From: Sphingomonas daechungensis | GTDB lineage: Bacteria > Pseudomonadota > Alphaproteobacteria > Sphingomonadales > Sphingomonadaceae | Direction of reading: 5' to 3' | Assembly (NCBI RefSeq): GCF_014489495.1 | Contig: NZ_CP060780.1 | Span: 434,001-498,000, forward strand | Length of the DNA: 64,000 nt | Part shown: one piece after another, positions 12,076 through 20,479 of the stretch | Layout: the number at the start of each line of letters is the position of its first letter | How positions within the stretch are numbered: the stretch's first letter is position 1 | Made by a program: the position numbers and the translations under genes | The notes under the pieces: generated by a model | Told to the model about the DNA's origin: nothing | What the model saw: only the letters and a program-made list of their open reading frames with translations | Database searches by the model: none

Positions 12076-12146
12076 TGACCTAGCCGGTAACGGATTGCAA
12101 TTACCCATCGGGTGACTTTTGCTGCAATTGGCTTTCAAAGGACCCC

Positions 12147-13145
12147 ATGGCCGACGCGACCATTCGTGATGTTGCTCGCCGAGCGCAAGTCTCGGTTGCC
12201 TCGGTGTCGCGCGTCCTCAACCGGCTGGACAATGTCAGCGAGGAGACCCGCGCACGCGTTACGGAGGCGGTCCGCGAACTCGGTTACGTGCCGCACGCCG
12301 GGGCACGTAGCCTGAGCCTCGCGCGGACCAATGCGATCGGTGTCGTCCTCCCGGATTTCCACGGCGAGTTCTTTTCCGAGATCGTGCGCGGGATGGACCG
12401 GGAGGCGAGCCGGCGCGGCTACATGCTCCTGCTCTCAAACGTCCATGCGGGAAGCGAGCAGTCGGCAAACGCGATGCGCGCCATGCGTGGACGTGTCGAC
12501 GGACTGGTCATCCTTGCACCGCATTTGTCGGAGGACGAGCTTGCCGATGCCGTTCCTCGCGGTACGCCGGCCGTGCTCATCAACACCCGCGGCGATGCTG
12601 GCGGACATCCCGGCGTCCGCCTCGACAATGCCGCCGGGGCCGAGGCGGTCGCGGACCATCTCGCCTCGCTTGGCCGGACGAGGATCGTCCACATCGCTGG
12701 CGCGGCTGGGAACATCGACGCGCAGCAGCGCGCGGACGCTTTCCTCGCGGCGCTGCAACGGCGCGGAATCGCCGTCCAGGTCATCGAAGGCGACTTCCTT
12801 GAGGAATCCGGCGAGGCCGCCATCGAAGCTTTGCTCAAGGCCGGCGAGAGCTTCGACGGTGTCTTCGCCGCCAACGACATGATGGCCAGCGGCGCACTGC
12901 AGGCGCTGAACCGCGCTGGACTCCGTGTGCCGGAGGACGTCGCCGTGGTCGGCTTCGACGACGTGCCGCTCGCACGGCACATCGGTCTTACTACTGTGCA
13001 GGTCCACATCGCCGAGCTCGGAGCTCGCGCGCTCGACCGCCTCATTTCGATCCTCGAGGGCAAGGAGGATCCCGGCGGCCAGGAGTTGCACAAGCCTGAG
13101 CTCGTCATTCGTTCAACGACCGATCCGAAAGCCAATCCCCGATAA
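12147..13145 (+). CDS. LacI-family transcriptional regulator
   Basis: Intact 332-residue repressor. An N-terminal helix-turn-helix (ATIRDVARRAQVSVASVSRV, residues 4-23) is followed by the hinge region and a periplasmic-binding-protein-like sensor domain with DGVFAANDMMASGALQAL and VGFDDVPLARHIGLTTV near the end. It stands between GH3 and the GH144-like gene, and the stop TAA shares one base with the next ATG, so the two are probably co-transcribed. A sugar released by the locus is the likely inducer, but its identity is unknown. The palindromes at 12062 and 20309 are the best operator candidates. Confidence 0.96.
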   Translation: MADATIRDVARRAQVSVASVSRVLNRLDNVSEETRARVTEAVRELGYVPHAGARSLSLARTNAIGVVLPDFHGEFFSEIVRGMDREASRRGYMLLLSNVHAGSEQSANAMRAMRGRVDGLVILAPHLSEDELADAVPRGTPAVLINTRGDAGGHPGVRLDNAAGAEAVADHLASLGRTRIVHIAGAAGNIDAQQRADAFLAALQRRGIAVQVIEGDFLEESGEAAIEALLKAGESFDGVFAANDMMASGALQALNRAGLRVPEDVAVVGFDDVPLARHIGLTTVQVHIAELGARALDRLISILEGKEDPGGQELHKPELVIRSTTDPKANPR

Positions 13146-14533
13146 TGCTCCTCAACCGTCGCACGCTTCTCAAGAGTTCTTCACTTCTCGTCGCCGGCAG
13201 CGCGCTACCGGCCTGCACGTCGATCACCTACGGTTCGTCCGGCCGAACTCTGCCCGCCTTCTACGAGGACATCGAAAAGCGGACCTTCCGCTTCTTCTGG
13301 AAAACCGTGAACCGGAAAAACGGCCTCGTTCCCGACCGCTGGCCGACGCCGTCGTTCAGCAGCATAGCCGCGGTCGGTTTCGCGCTTCCGGCCTACGCTG
13401 TCGGAGTCGAGCGCGGCTGGTGTACCAGGGCGGAGGCGCGCGACCTGACCCTGACGACACTGCGCTTCTTCTGGAACGCGCCGCAGGGCCCGGAGCCCAC
13501 CGGCGTTTCTGGCCACAAAGGCTTTTTCTACCATTTCCTCAACATGGAGACGGGGCTTCGTCACAGGACGAACGAACTTTCCAGCGTCGACACCACGATC
13601 CTCCTGATGGGCGTGCTGTTCTCCGCCCAATATTACGACCGCGACGATCCCGCCGAGCGTGAGATCCGCCAGCTTGCCAACGCCATTTATGCCCGCGCCG
13701 ACTGGAAATTCTTCCGTTATGACGGCCGTCCGCAAATCTCGATGGGGTGGCAGCCGGAAAGCGGCCTCATCGAGCGCAACTGGGACGGCTACAACGAGGG
13801 GATGTTCGTCTACATCCTCGCGCTCGGCGCCCCGGTCCACGCCGTGCCGCCGAACAGCTGGGACTATTGGACCGCGCCCTATCCGAACTTCTGGCGTGGC
13901 GAGGGTCCGACCCGGAGAATCGCCTTCGCACCCCTGTTTGGGCACCAGTACAGCCACCTCTTCATCGACTTCCGCGGCATTTACGACGCGCCGATGCGCG
14001 CTGCCGGGTTCGACTATTTCGAGAACAGCCGCCGCGCGACCTATGGCAACCGCGCCTATTGCATCGCCAACCCGATGCGGTGGGATGGCTATTCCGATCG
14101 CATCTGGGGCCTCACCGCATGCGACGGCCCGGGCAACTTCGAGCTGCCGTTCAAGGGCGAGACACGGACCTTCTACGGCTATTCCGCCCGAGGACCGATC
14201 GGCGAGCCCGATGGTCGTGACGACGGCACGCTCGCTCCTACGGCCGCGCTTTCGTCCCTTCCGTTCGCTCCGGAAATCGTGATCCCGGCGGCGGAGGCCA
14301 TGCTCAACTATCCCGGGCTCTACTGCGACTACGGCTTTCGCGATTCCTTCAATCCGAGCTTCCGATTTTCGGATCGCAAGCTGGAGACCGGCTCAATCGA
14401 TCCGAACAGCGGCTGGGTCGCGACCGATTACCTCGGCATCGACCAGGGCCCGATCCTTCTCCAGGCCGCCAACTACCGCGACGATTTCGTCTGGCGCTAC
14501 ACGCGTCAGGTCCCGCGATCCGGCTCGGGCTGA
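13145..14533 (+). CDS. Glucoamylase-like / GH144-type glucanase lipoprotein
   Basis: Intact 462-residue protein of the PF10091 'glycoamylase' family, which includes GH144 endo-beta-1,2-glucanases. The N-terminus combines a twin-arginine start (NRRTLLKSS) with a lipobox (SALPAC, Cys 24), so it is probably a Tat-exported lipoprotein. The family fold is an (alpha/alpha)6 barrel. Acidic residues in conserved-looking segments are E144 and D149 (TNELSSVDTT) and E218 (DGYNEGMFVY); their catalytic role is inferred. FGHQYSHLFIDFRGIYDAPM is another family segment. It is coupled to the LacI regulator gene. The link to beta-1,2-glucan is suggestive only, because PF10091 also contains uncharacterised enzymes. 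Confidence 0.85.
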   Translation: MLLNRRTLLKSSSLLVAGSALPACTSITYGSSGRTLPAFYEDIEKRTFRFFWKTVNRKNGLVPDRWPTPSFSSIAAVGFALPAYAVGVERGWCTRAEARDLTLTTLRFFWNAPQGPEPTGVSGHKGFFYHFLNMETGLRHRTNELSSVDTTILLMGVLFSAQYYDRDDPAEREIRQLANAIYARADWKFFRYDGRPQISMGWQPESGLIERNWDGYNEGMFVYILALGAPVHAVPPNSWDYWTAPYPNFWRGEGPTRRIAFAPLFGHQYSHLFIDFRGIYDAPMRAAGFDYFENSRRATYGNRAYCIANPMRWDGYSDRIWGLTACDGPGNFELPFKGETRTFYGYSARGPIGEPDGRDDGTLAPTAALSSLPFAPEIVIPAAEAMLNYPGLYCDYGFRDSFNPSFRFSDRKLETGSIDPNSGWVATDYLGIDQGPILLQAANYRDDFVWRYTRQVPRSGSG

Positions 14534-14571
14534 AGCGAGCAGGGTTCACCGGGGTTGGCTTTCATCCTAGT

Positions 14572-14649
14572 CGTCATTGCGAGGAGCAAAGCGACGACGC
14601 AATCTAGCTGCGCGATAGCCTGGATTGCTTCGATGCGCTCGCAATGACG
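14572..14649. repeat. Palindromic intergenic repeat, copy A
   Basis: A 78-bp element bounded by the inverted ends CGTCATTGCGAG and CTCGCAATGACG, with an inner GCAATC/GGATTGC pair. It fills the gap between two convergent genes (the GH144-like and GH43-like genes) and ends one base before the latter's stop codon. Two relatives occur at 35758-35839 and 42209-42277. Confidence 0.9.
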
Positions 14650-14650
14650 A

Positions 14651-16479
14651 TTATTTGAGGCGTACGACCCGGCTGAGCTTCGACACGCCAGTCTCGTTGA
14701 ACGCCTCGATCGCCACCCAGTAGGGCACGCCCACGTTCAGTGAGCGCAAGTCCTTCTGCAGCGTCGCTCCGCTGCCAAGATCGTCGGCCCATAGCTGATA
14801 GGTGTGGGTCAGCCGGTCGGCCCGCGTGCCGAAGCGGATGTTGTAGCCGACCGCGCCGGGCACCCGTGCCCAGCGAATCGTGGCATCGCGCTGATCCCGG
14901 TGACGCTGGCCAACGACGCTCGACGGCTGCGAAGGAGCGCGTCCATCGGCGTTTCCGAACACACGCAAATCGCTGATCGCCAGGTTCGCTCCACCGACAT
15001 GGCCGTGGACGTAGCGCACGAAGCGCGCGCGCACCGGCTGCGGCAGCTCGATGTAGGCATTGGGCCGATCGCGCCGCGGGCCGTCGGGCTTCGCCAGAGG
15101 CTGCCAGGTCCGGCCATCGACCGAATGCTGAAGCTCGAACTCGGTGTAGATGTCCGGCGCATCCGCAAAGCGCCCCGACTTGTAGTCCGTGTAGTTGACC
15201 TGCACCGCGCGCACCGTGTCGACCGCCCCGAGGTCGACGGTCAGCGTTTCGCCGGCCTTGTTGGCGGCTGCGACCCAGAAGGTGCGCGGATTTTCGTCGG
15301 TGACCTGTTCGGCCACGAACTCGCCGAGGGTCGAAGAGGCCGCAGCCGGCTTGCGGTAGGACAGCAGCATCCAGCCGGTGAACAGGCTGTTCGGGTCGTT
15401 GACCTTCGTCGTCGGCATGTACTGCGGGAAGTCCTGGAAGCGCGAGGACGCCCACATCTGACCGTCCGCCTCGAACTTGGTCGGGAACATGTTGATCCGC
15501 CGCTCGAACGTCCAATTGTAGCCGATCCACGGCGTGCCGGTGTTCCACCAGTTCCCGTAATTGTCCTCGAAGGTAGAGCCGTGGCCGGCCCCTGGACGAA
15601 ACCGCCCGGCTTGTAGGCGATGGGATTGTACTCAGCGTAGGTGAACGGCCCCAACGGCTTGTCGGACACGTAGGTACCGTTTCCGTAAACGTTGAACTCC
15701 GTTCCCGGCGCTCCGTACTGCAGGTAATATTTGCCGTTGTGCTTGGTCACCCACGCGCCCTCGACATAGGGCCGCGTCGGCTGGCCGTTGGCGAGCAGGC
15801 CGTTGTGGTCCTGTCCGAACCGCTCCCAGCCATGCTTTTCCGGCTGAAGGTTGAACAAGGTGGTCGGCTTGCCCTTGTAGATTAGCTTGCCGTCCTCGAA
15901 CGCGATCTCGATGCCGTAGATCGGAAAAACATTGCTGCTGTTCCAATAGAGGTACCAGCGGCCGTCATCGTCCTTCAGCAAGCCCGGATCCCACGGCCCC
16001 GGCGGGATTTCGCCGGGTTTCATCTTCTCTAGATATTTGTCATCCACCGCGCCCGGCAGGTCGGGCATCGAGCGGGCCAGGAAGTCGAGCTTGCCGGTTT
16101 CGGGCGCGGTCGTGACCAGGATCGAGCCGGGGCGGGTGAATGACATCGACGGCCAGATGATCAGCCGGTCACCGTCCGAGGCCACCGCGGGCGCGACGAT
16201 GCCGCCGAAGGGCCAGCGCGACGGGGTGATGAACGTCCAGTCGATGAGGTTGGTTGAGCGCCAATATCCATCGGCCAAGGTCTGGAAGAGATAATAGGCA
16301 CCCTTGTGCCGGACGATCGCGGGGTCGGCGCCGGTGCGGTAGCTGATGCCGTTGTTCGTCTGCTCCCAATTGTATCGGTAATCCACGTCGACCGGATTGA
16401 TGTATGTCCGCTTCTCCGCGTTTGCCGATGACCCAAGCAGTGCAACGCAACACCCTGCCAATACCCCAAACGAACGCAT
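14651..16479 (-). CDS. GH43-like glycosidase with discoidin (F5/8 type C) domain
   Basis: Exported protein of about 610 residues. A signal peptide (MRSFGVLAGCCVALLGSSANA) leads into a five-bladed-propeller GH43-like domain: TGADPAIVRHKGAYYLF carries the likely general base Asp, GPWDPGLLKDDDGRWYLYWN follows, and YVEGAWVTKHNGKYYLQYG holds the candidate acid Glu. A discoidin-like domain (TVDLGAVDTVRAVQVNYTDY, ARFVRYVHGHVGG) and a short fibronectin-III-like tail (ATIRWARVPGAVGYNIR) come after. The ATG at 16479 is preferred over 16485 because GAGGA then sits eight bases upstream. One G is missing near 15590. It lies six bases after the DUF6445-like gene, in the receptor operon. Confidence 0.85.
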
Positions 16480-16490
16480 TCTCATGTTCC

Positions 16491-17180
16491 TCAATGTCCA
16501 CGCACAAAGATGTTCGCCGTCAGCCGGCCTTCTCGCGGATCGGCGCTGAAGGTCATGCCCGGCGGGATGATGCCCGAATGGAGCAGGCTTCCCTGATAGA
16601 TGACGAGCCGATCCGCGATCCCCTCCACCGCGCCGATTTGCTCGAAATAGGGATCTGATCCGTGAATGTAGCCGGAGCCGGCGGGAAGCATGGCGGCCTC
16701 CCTCTCCGCGGTCGTCACGAACCGCGAGATGTTGGCTTCGGTGACTTGCTCGATGCCAGTCGCGCGCTGGCGATAGAATGCGGTGCCCGTACCCTGCGGG
16801 ACCCGCAGGTAATGCAGGACCGCGAGATACTTCGGATCGGTCGAATCGAAGTGCGGCGCGCGCTGCGCCGGGCGTAGCTGATCGGGCCTTGCCGAAACCA
16901 TAGAGAAGCTTGCCTCGAGCAGGTCGAACCCGTCCACGTCGAACGCGCCAGCGATGAACTGCGCCGCGTCTTCGCAGAGTCGCTCGACATAGGCGTTCGC
17001 GGCCTCGTCGGAGCGCTCGATGATCCGCCGGACACCGGGGTAATAACTGTCGCGACCGATCGGCGGGAAAGGCGCAAGCGAGTCGGCGAGCAAGGCCGCC
17101 TCCTCCGCGGCCCCACTGAAATCGTCGATCACTACGACCGGGCTCTGCAGGGAGCCGACGCGGCGAAGTTCGGGCTTCAA
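16491..17180 (-). CDS. DUF6445-like protein, putative Fe(II)/2-oxoglutarate-oxygenase fold
   Basis: A 229-residue soluble protein without a signal peptide. I place it in the DUF6445 family, which recurs next to TonB receptors in sphingomonads and caulobacters. The sequence shows an HxD pair (PHFDST, H110 and D112), a distal His (LLHSGIIPP, H201) and a following Arg (GRLTANIF, R219), the residue order of cupin-fold Fe(II)/2-oxoglutarate dioxygenases. That activity is an inference; the substrate is unknown. The start is TTG at 17180 with GAGAGG five bases upstream; a TTG at 17193 is possible. It lies between the receptor and GH43-like genes, in one direction. Confidence 0.75.
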   Translation of the reverse strand: MKPELRRVGSLQSPVVVIDDFSGAAEEAALLADSLAPFPPIGRDSYYPGVRRIIERSDEAANAYVERLCEDAAQFIAGAFDVDGFDLLEASFSMVSARPDQLRPAQRAPHFDSTDPKYLAVLHYLRVPQGTGTAFYRQRATGIEQVTEANISRFVTTAEREAAMLPAGSGYIHGSDPYFEQIGAVEGIADRLVIYQGSLLHSGIIPPGMTFSADPREGRLTANIFVRGH

Positions 17181-17211
17181 CGAAACCTCTCAAGCCCCGC
17201 GTTGGTGAAAG

Positions 17212-17232
17212 AGGCGGGCCGAAGCCCCGCCT
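17212..17232 (-). terminator. Hairpin between receptor and DUF6445-like genes (possible attenuator)
   Basis: AGGCGGG pairs perfectly with CCCGCCT across a seven-base loop, in the 64-base gap after the receptor stop. On the minus strand it is followed by CTTTC, too weak for a full rho-independent terminator. It could cap the abundant receptor message while letting some transcription through to the downstream genes. Confidence 0.4.
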
Positions 17233-17244
17233 ACGTCATTCAGA

Positions 17245-20200
17245 TCAGAACTTGTACCTCAGGCCAGCCTGGAACGCGCGAGCGTCGGCGCCGACCTGGC
17301 TGTTCTCGGTCCGCGGCGCCGGATTGCCGCCGCCCGCACCCCACGAAGAGTAGCTGCGGTTCAGCCAGTTGAAGACGTTGAAGACTTCGAAGTCCGCCGT
17401 GAACTCGTGGCCCCAAGGCAGCTTGAACGTCTTGGCGACGCGAATGTCGAGCCGCTTGTACCCGATGTCCTTCTTCGGGAAGTACACGCCGCCCATGTTC
17501 GCGTAGCAGCAGGCGCCGTTTGGAACCGGCGTCGTCAGGCCGTTCCACGGCGCGACGATGTTGCCGAAGGCCGGGCCGCTGTTCAGCGTCAGGATACCCG
17601 ACAGAACGATGTCGAACGGCGCGCGATAGTTGGCCGAAGACACCCAGTTCCACTTGGTCAGACCGTTGACGCGATTCCAGCCGTACGTGTTGAGGTAGGG
17701 ACCATTGTAGAACTCGTCGCTGTTGAGTTCCTGCGCCACATTGCTGCGAGCCTTGCCGAGCGTGAGCGCGGTGGTGAAGCCCCAGGTGGAAAGGTCGGTA
17801 AACGGCTTCTCGGCGTAGATGTAGATGGCGTTGTAGTTCGCCTTCCCGTTGCTCATGCCGCGGTTCAGCTTGCCGTTGAAGCCGGTCAGCTGACCGTTGG
17901 TCGCACCCGGGCAACCTGCAACGGTGTCCGGCGTGAAGTCGATGATCCACTGGTCGCCACCGTCTGCGCAGGTCGGAAGCGCCGTGAACCAGCCATTCGC
18001 GTAGAAGTTCGCACGGGTGAACATCTGAATGTTGTGCGAACGGATGTGCGAGAAGGTCAGCGACGTCTGGATGTCGCCGAACCGCTTGCGCACGCCGATG
18101 TCGAACTGGTCGGAGAACGGCATCCGCGTCTTGTTGTTGAGGACGAAGACCGAACCTCCGCTCAGGCCTGCCGCGTTGGCGGAGTTCGCCGCAAACGCGC
18201 GCAGGTTATGCGGATCGCGATAGGCGTCGTTCCATTGCGCGCAGTCCGCTGCGCTCGTTCCGAGGCCATTGCCCTGGGCAGCTCCGCCGTTCGGGCAGAA
18301 GAATAGCGAGACCTCGCGGTTGGAGTTGGTCAGCGTTTCGATCACGCCCTGGATGAACAGATTGCGATCGTAGTACCGGCCGGCACCGCCGAAGAAGACG
18401 ATGTCGCGATCGCCGTGGACGTCATACGAAACGCCGAGCCTCGGCTGGAATGCGCCCCAATACTCCTTCCGGTTCTTTCCGTTGGAGATGTAGTCTTCCG
18501 GATCGATGCCGCGTGCGGCCCAGCCCGGATAATTGCGCAGCGCCGTCGCGATCGCGGTTGGGGTGATGTACTTGTTGTTGTTCGCGTTGGATTCGAAATC
18601 CCAGCGCAAGCCAGCGTTGATCGTCCAATGGTTGTCGGGCTTCCATTCGTCCTGGACGTACAGGCCAACCTGAAGATCTTTGGCATTCAGCGTCGGCGTC
18701 GGCTGAACGTTGATCTTCGTCTGGATCGGCTGCGCCGTCGCAAAGTCGAAGGTCGTGACCGGGCAAACCGGCGTCACCGAACCCGTGCACGGGTTTGAAT
18801 AGTAGTAGCGCCCGTTGAACGCATTGATGACGGACCGGCTAAGGTCGAGCTGGGCGAGCTGGCCACCGAACTTTAGCGTATGCTGGCCCATGCGATAGGT
18901 GCTGTCGTTCTTGATTGTCCACGACTTCTGGACGTCGCCCTGTTCGAAGAAGTGTGCACCGGCGAGAATGCCCTCACTGAAAGCGGGGTCGCCCGGATTG
19001 AGCATCACGAATTCGGGGCCGGATCCGACACTGGGCGTGTCCTGCCGCGCCTTGTCGAACGCGATGTTGAACTGGTTGAGGAAGTCCCCGGCGTTATGGC
19101 GCCATTGCAGCTGGACGCGGTCCTGGTTCGTCCGGATTCGGCGACCATGGGTGTCCGTCGCATTGCCGGCGATGTCGCCCAGGTTATCCTCGCGGCGCAG
19201 ATAGCCGATGAGGTTCACCGTATCTTCGTCGGTGACGTAGCCCGTCAGCTTTCCGAAATAGAGACCCTGCTTGAAGTCCTGGTTATGCGAGACGTTCGTC
19301 TGCGAAACGAGGCTCTGAGGGAAATCTGACGCCGGTACGTTTCCGGTCGTGCTGGGCGGAGCTGGTTGGTGCGCTCGGCCGCGACATAGAAATGCAGCTT
19401 TCCCGGAATGATCGGACCGCCGAGTTCGCCGCCGTACTGCTTACGGTTATAGTCCGGCTTCGGAACATTGTTCTTCTTGTCGAAGTACGGCTGCGTGATC
19501 CACGCCTTGGGCTGGAATTCGATGAAGGCCGAGCCGTGGAATTCGTTGCCACCGGTCTTGGTGATCGCCGTAATCAGGGCCGAACCGGCCTGGCCGCTTT
19601 CCGCACCGAAATTTTGGGTCTCGATCGAATATTCCTGGATCGCGATCTGCGGGAAGGGGTTACCGAGGCCGAAATTCTGTCCGAACACACCCCCGTGGTT
19701 GATCGGATTCTTGAGGCTCATGCCGTCGATGAAGACGTTGACGTTCTGTGAAGAGGTCGCGCCGGCCTGCACCTGCGCATTCTCACCGGCGGTCACGGAC
19801 ACGCCAGGAGCCAAGGCGGCAAAGCTGAGGAAGTTGCGCTTGCTCTGGGGAAGGTTCTCGATCTGCGCGGGCGTGATGTTGGTCGAGACCGTCTGAGTCC
19901 GGACCTCGCGAACGCGGCGGCCGGTAACGACGATTCCGGCAGGCGCGCCTTCAGCGGCCGCGACGAAATCGACAACGGCGGTCTGTCCAACCAGCAAGGT
20001 CGTGGTCTGCGCGTCCTTGCCGTCCGTAGCGACCGTGTAGGTGCCCGGGACGAGGCCGAGAATGGTGTAGTTGCCCGTCTCATCGACCGTGCCGACGACC
20101 TTCCGGCCGGTGTTCGTATCCGTAGCCGTAACCTGCGCGCCCGCGGCCGCACCGTCGACGTGACCTTGCAGGGTCGCGGTTTCGCTTTGAGCGTAGGCTG

Positions 20201-20282
20201 GCGTTGCGACGACGAGCGCTGCTGCGACTGCGAATGCGGAAATTCCGTTTGCAAGCTGACGCTTGCTCTTGATCGTGCTCAC
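17245..20282 (-). CDS. TonB-dependent outer-membrane receptor (Oar/carbohydrate type)
   Basis: Outer-membrane receptor of about 1012 residues, powered by TonB. It has a signal peptide (ending ATPAYAQ), a carboxypeptidase-regulatory-like domain (about residues 37-95: AQVTATDTNTGRKVVGTVDE, then GNYTILGLVPGTYTV), a plug (NLPQSKRNFLSFAALAPGVS, VFIDGMSLKNP, ALITAITKTGGNEFHGSAFI) and a long beta-barrel ending in Phe (LRYKF). The start is GTG at 20282 with GGAGAGG just upstream. One base is missing near 19355, between plug and barrel. The operator palindrome lies 27 bases before the start codon. Linkage to glycosidases points to oligosaccharide uptake; the ligand is unproven. Confidence 0.94.
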
Positions 20283-20308
20283 TAGCGCCTCTCCCCAGGT
20301 GCCGATTA

Positions 20309-20322
20309 TGTAACCGGTTACA
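20309..20322. promoter_or_regulatory. LacI-type operator, copy 2 (receptor promoter region)
   Basis: Exact second copy of TGTAACCGGTTACA, 27 bases upstream of the receptor start codon and probably within its 5' untranslated region or early transcript. A protein bound here would block transcription of the receptor, DUF6445-like and GH43-like genes. The regulator is presumed to be the LacI protein encoded at 12147-13145. Confidence 0.8.
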
Positions 20323-20356
20323 AAACTGCATCAGCCCACAGGCCGAACACCCCGAT

Positions 20357-20383
20357 GAAATAGATTCATTCATACTGAGTCAA
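20357..20383 (-). promoter_or_regulatory. Candidate promoter of the receptor operon
   Basis: On the minus strand TTGACT (20378-20383) and TATTTC (20357-20362) are spaced by 15 bases, upstream of the operator. The -35 match is good; the -10 match and the short spacing are poor, so this is a suggestion only. The rest of the 197-base gap between the halogenase stop and the receptor start holds no gene. Confidence 0.3.
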
Positions 20384-20479
20384 TGTGGCTCGCGGCTGTT
20401 GCGCAACACTGCGCCCGCGCTGTGCTTTTCAGGACACGATGCGCGTTAGTTCAGCGGTGCGCTTCCGCGAGGTTGTGCA

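Noticed and set aside
12051..12079. Firm promoter call for lacI with the operator in its spacer
   Set aside because: TTGACG fits a -35 element, but CATGAC is a poor -10, so it is only mentioned with the operator.
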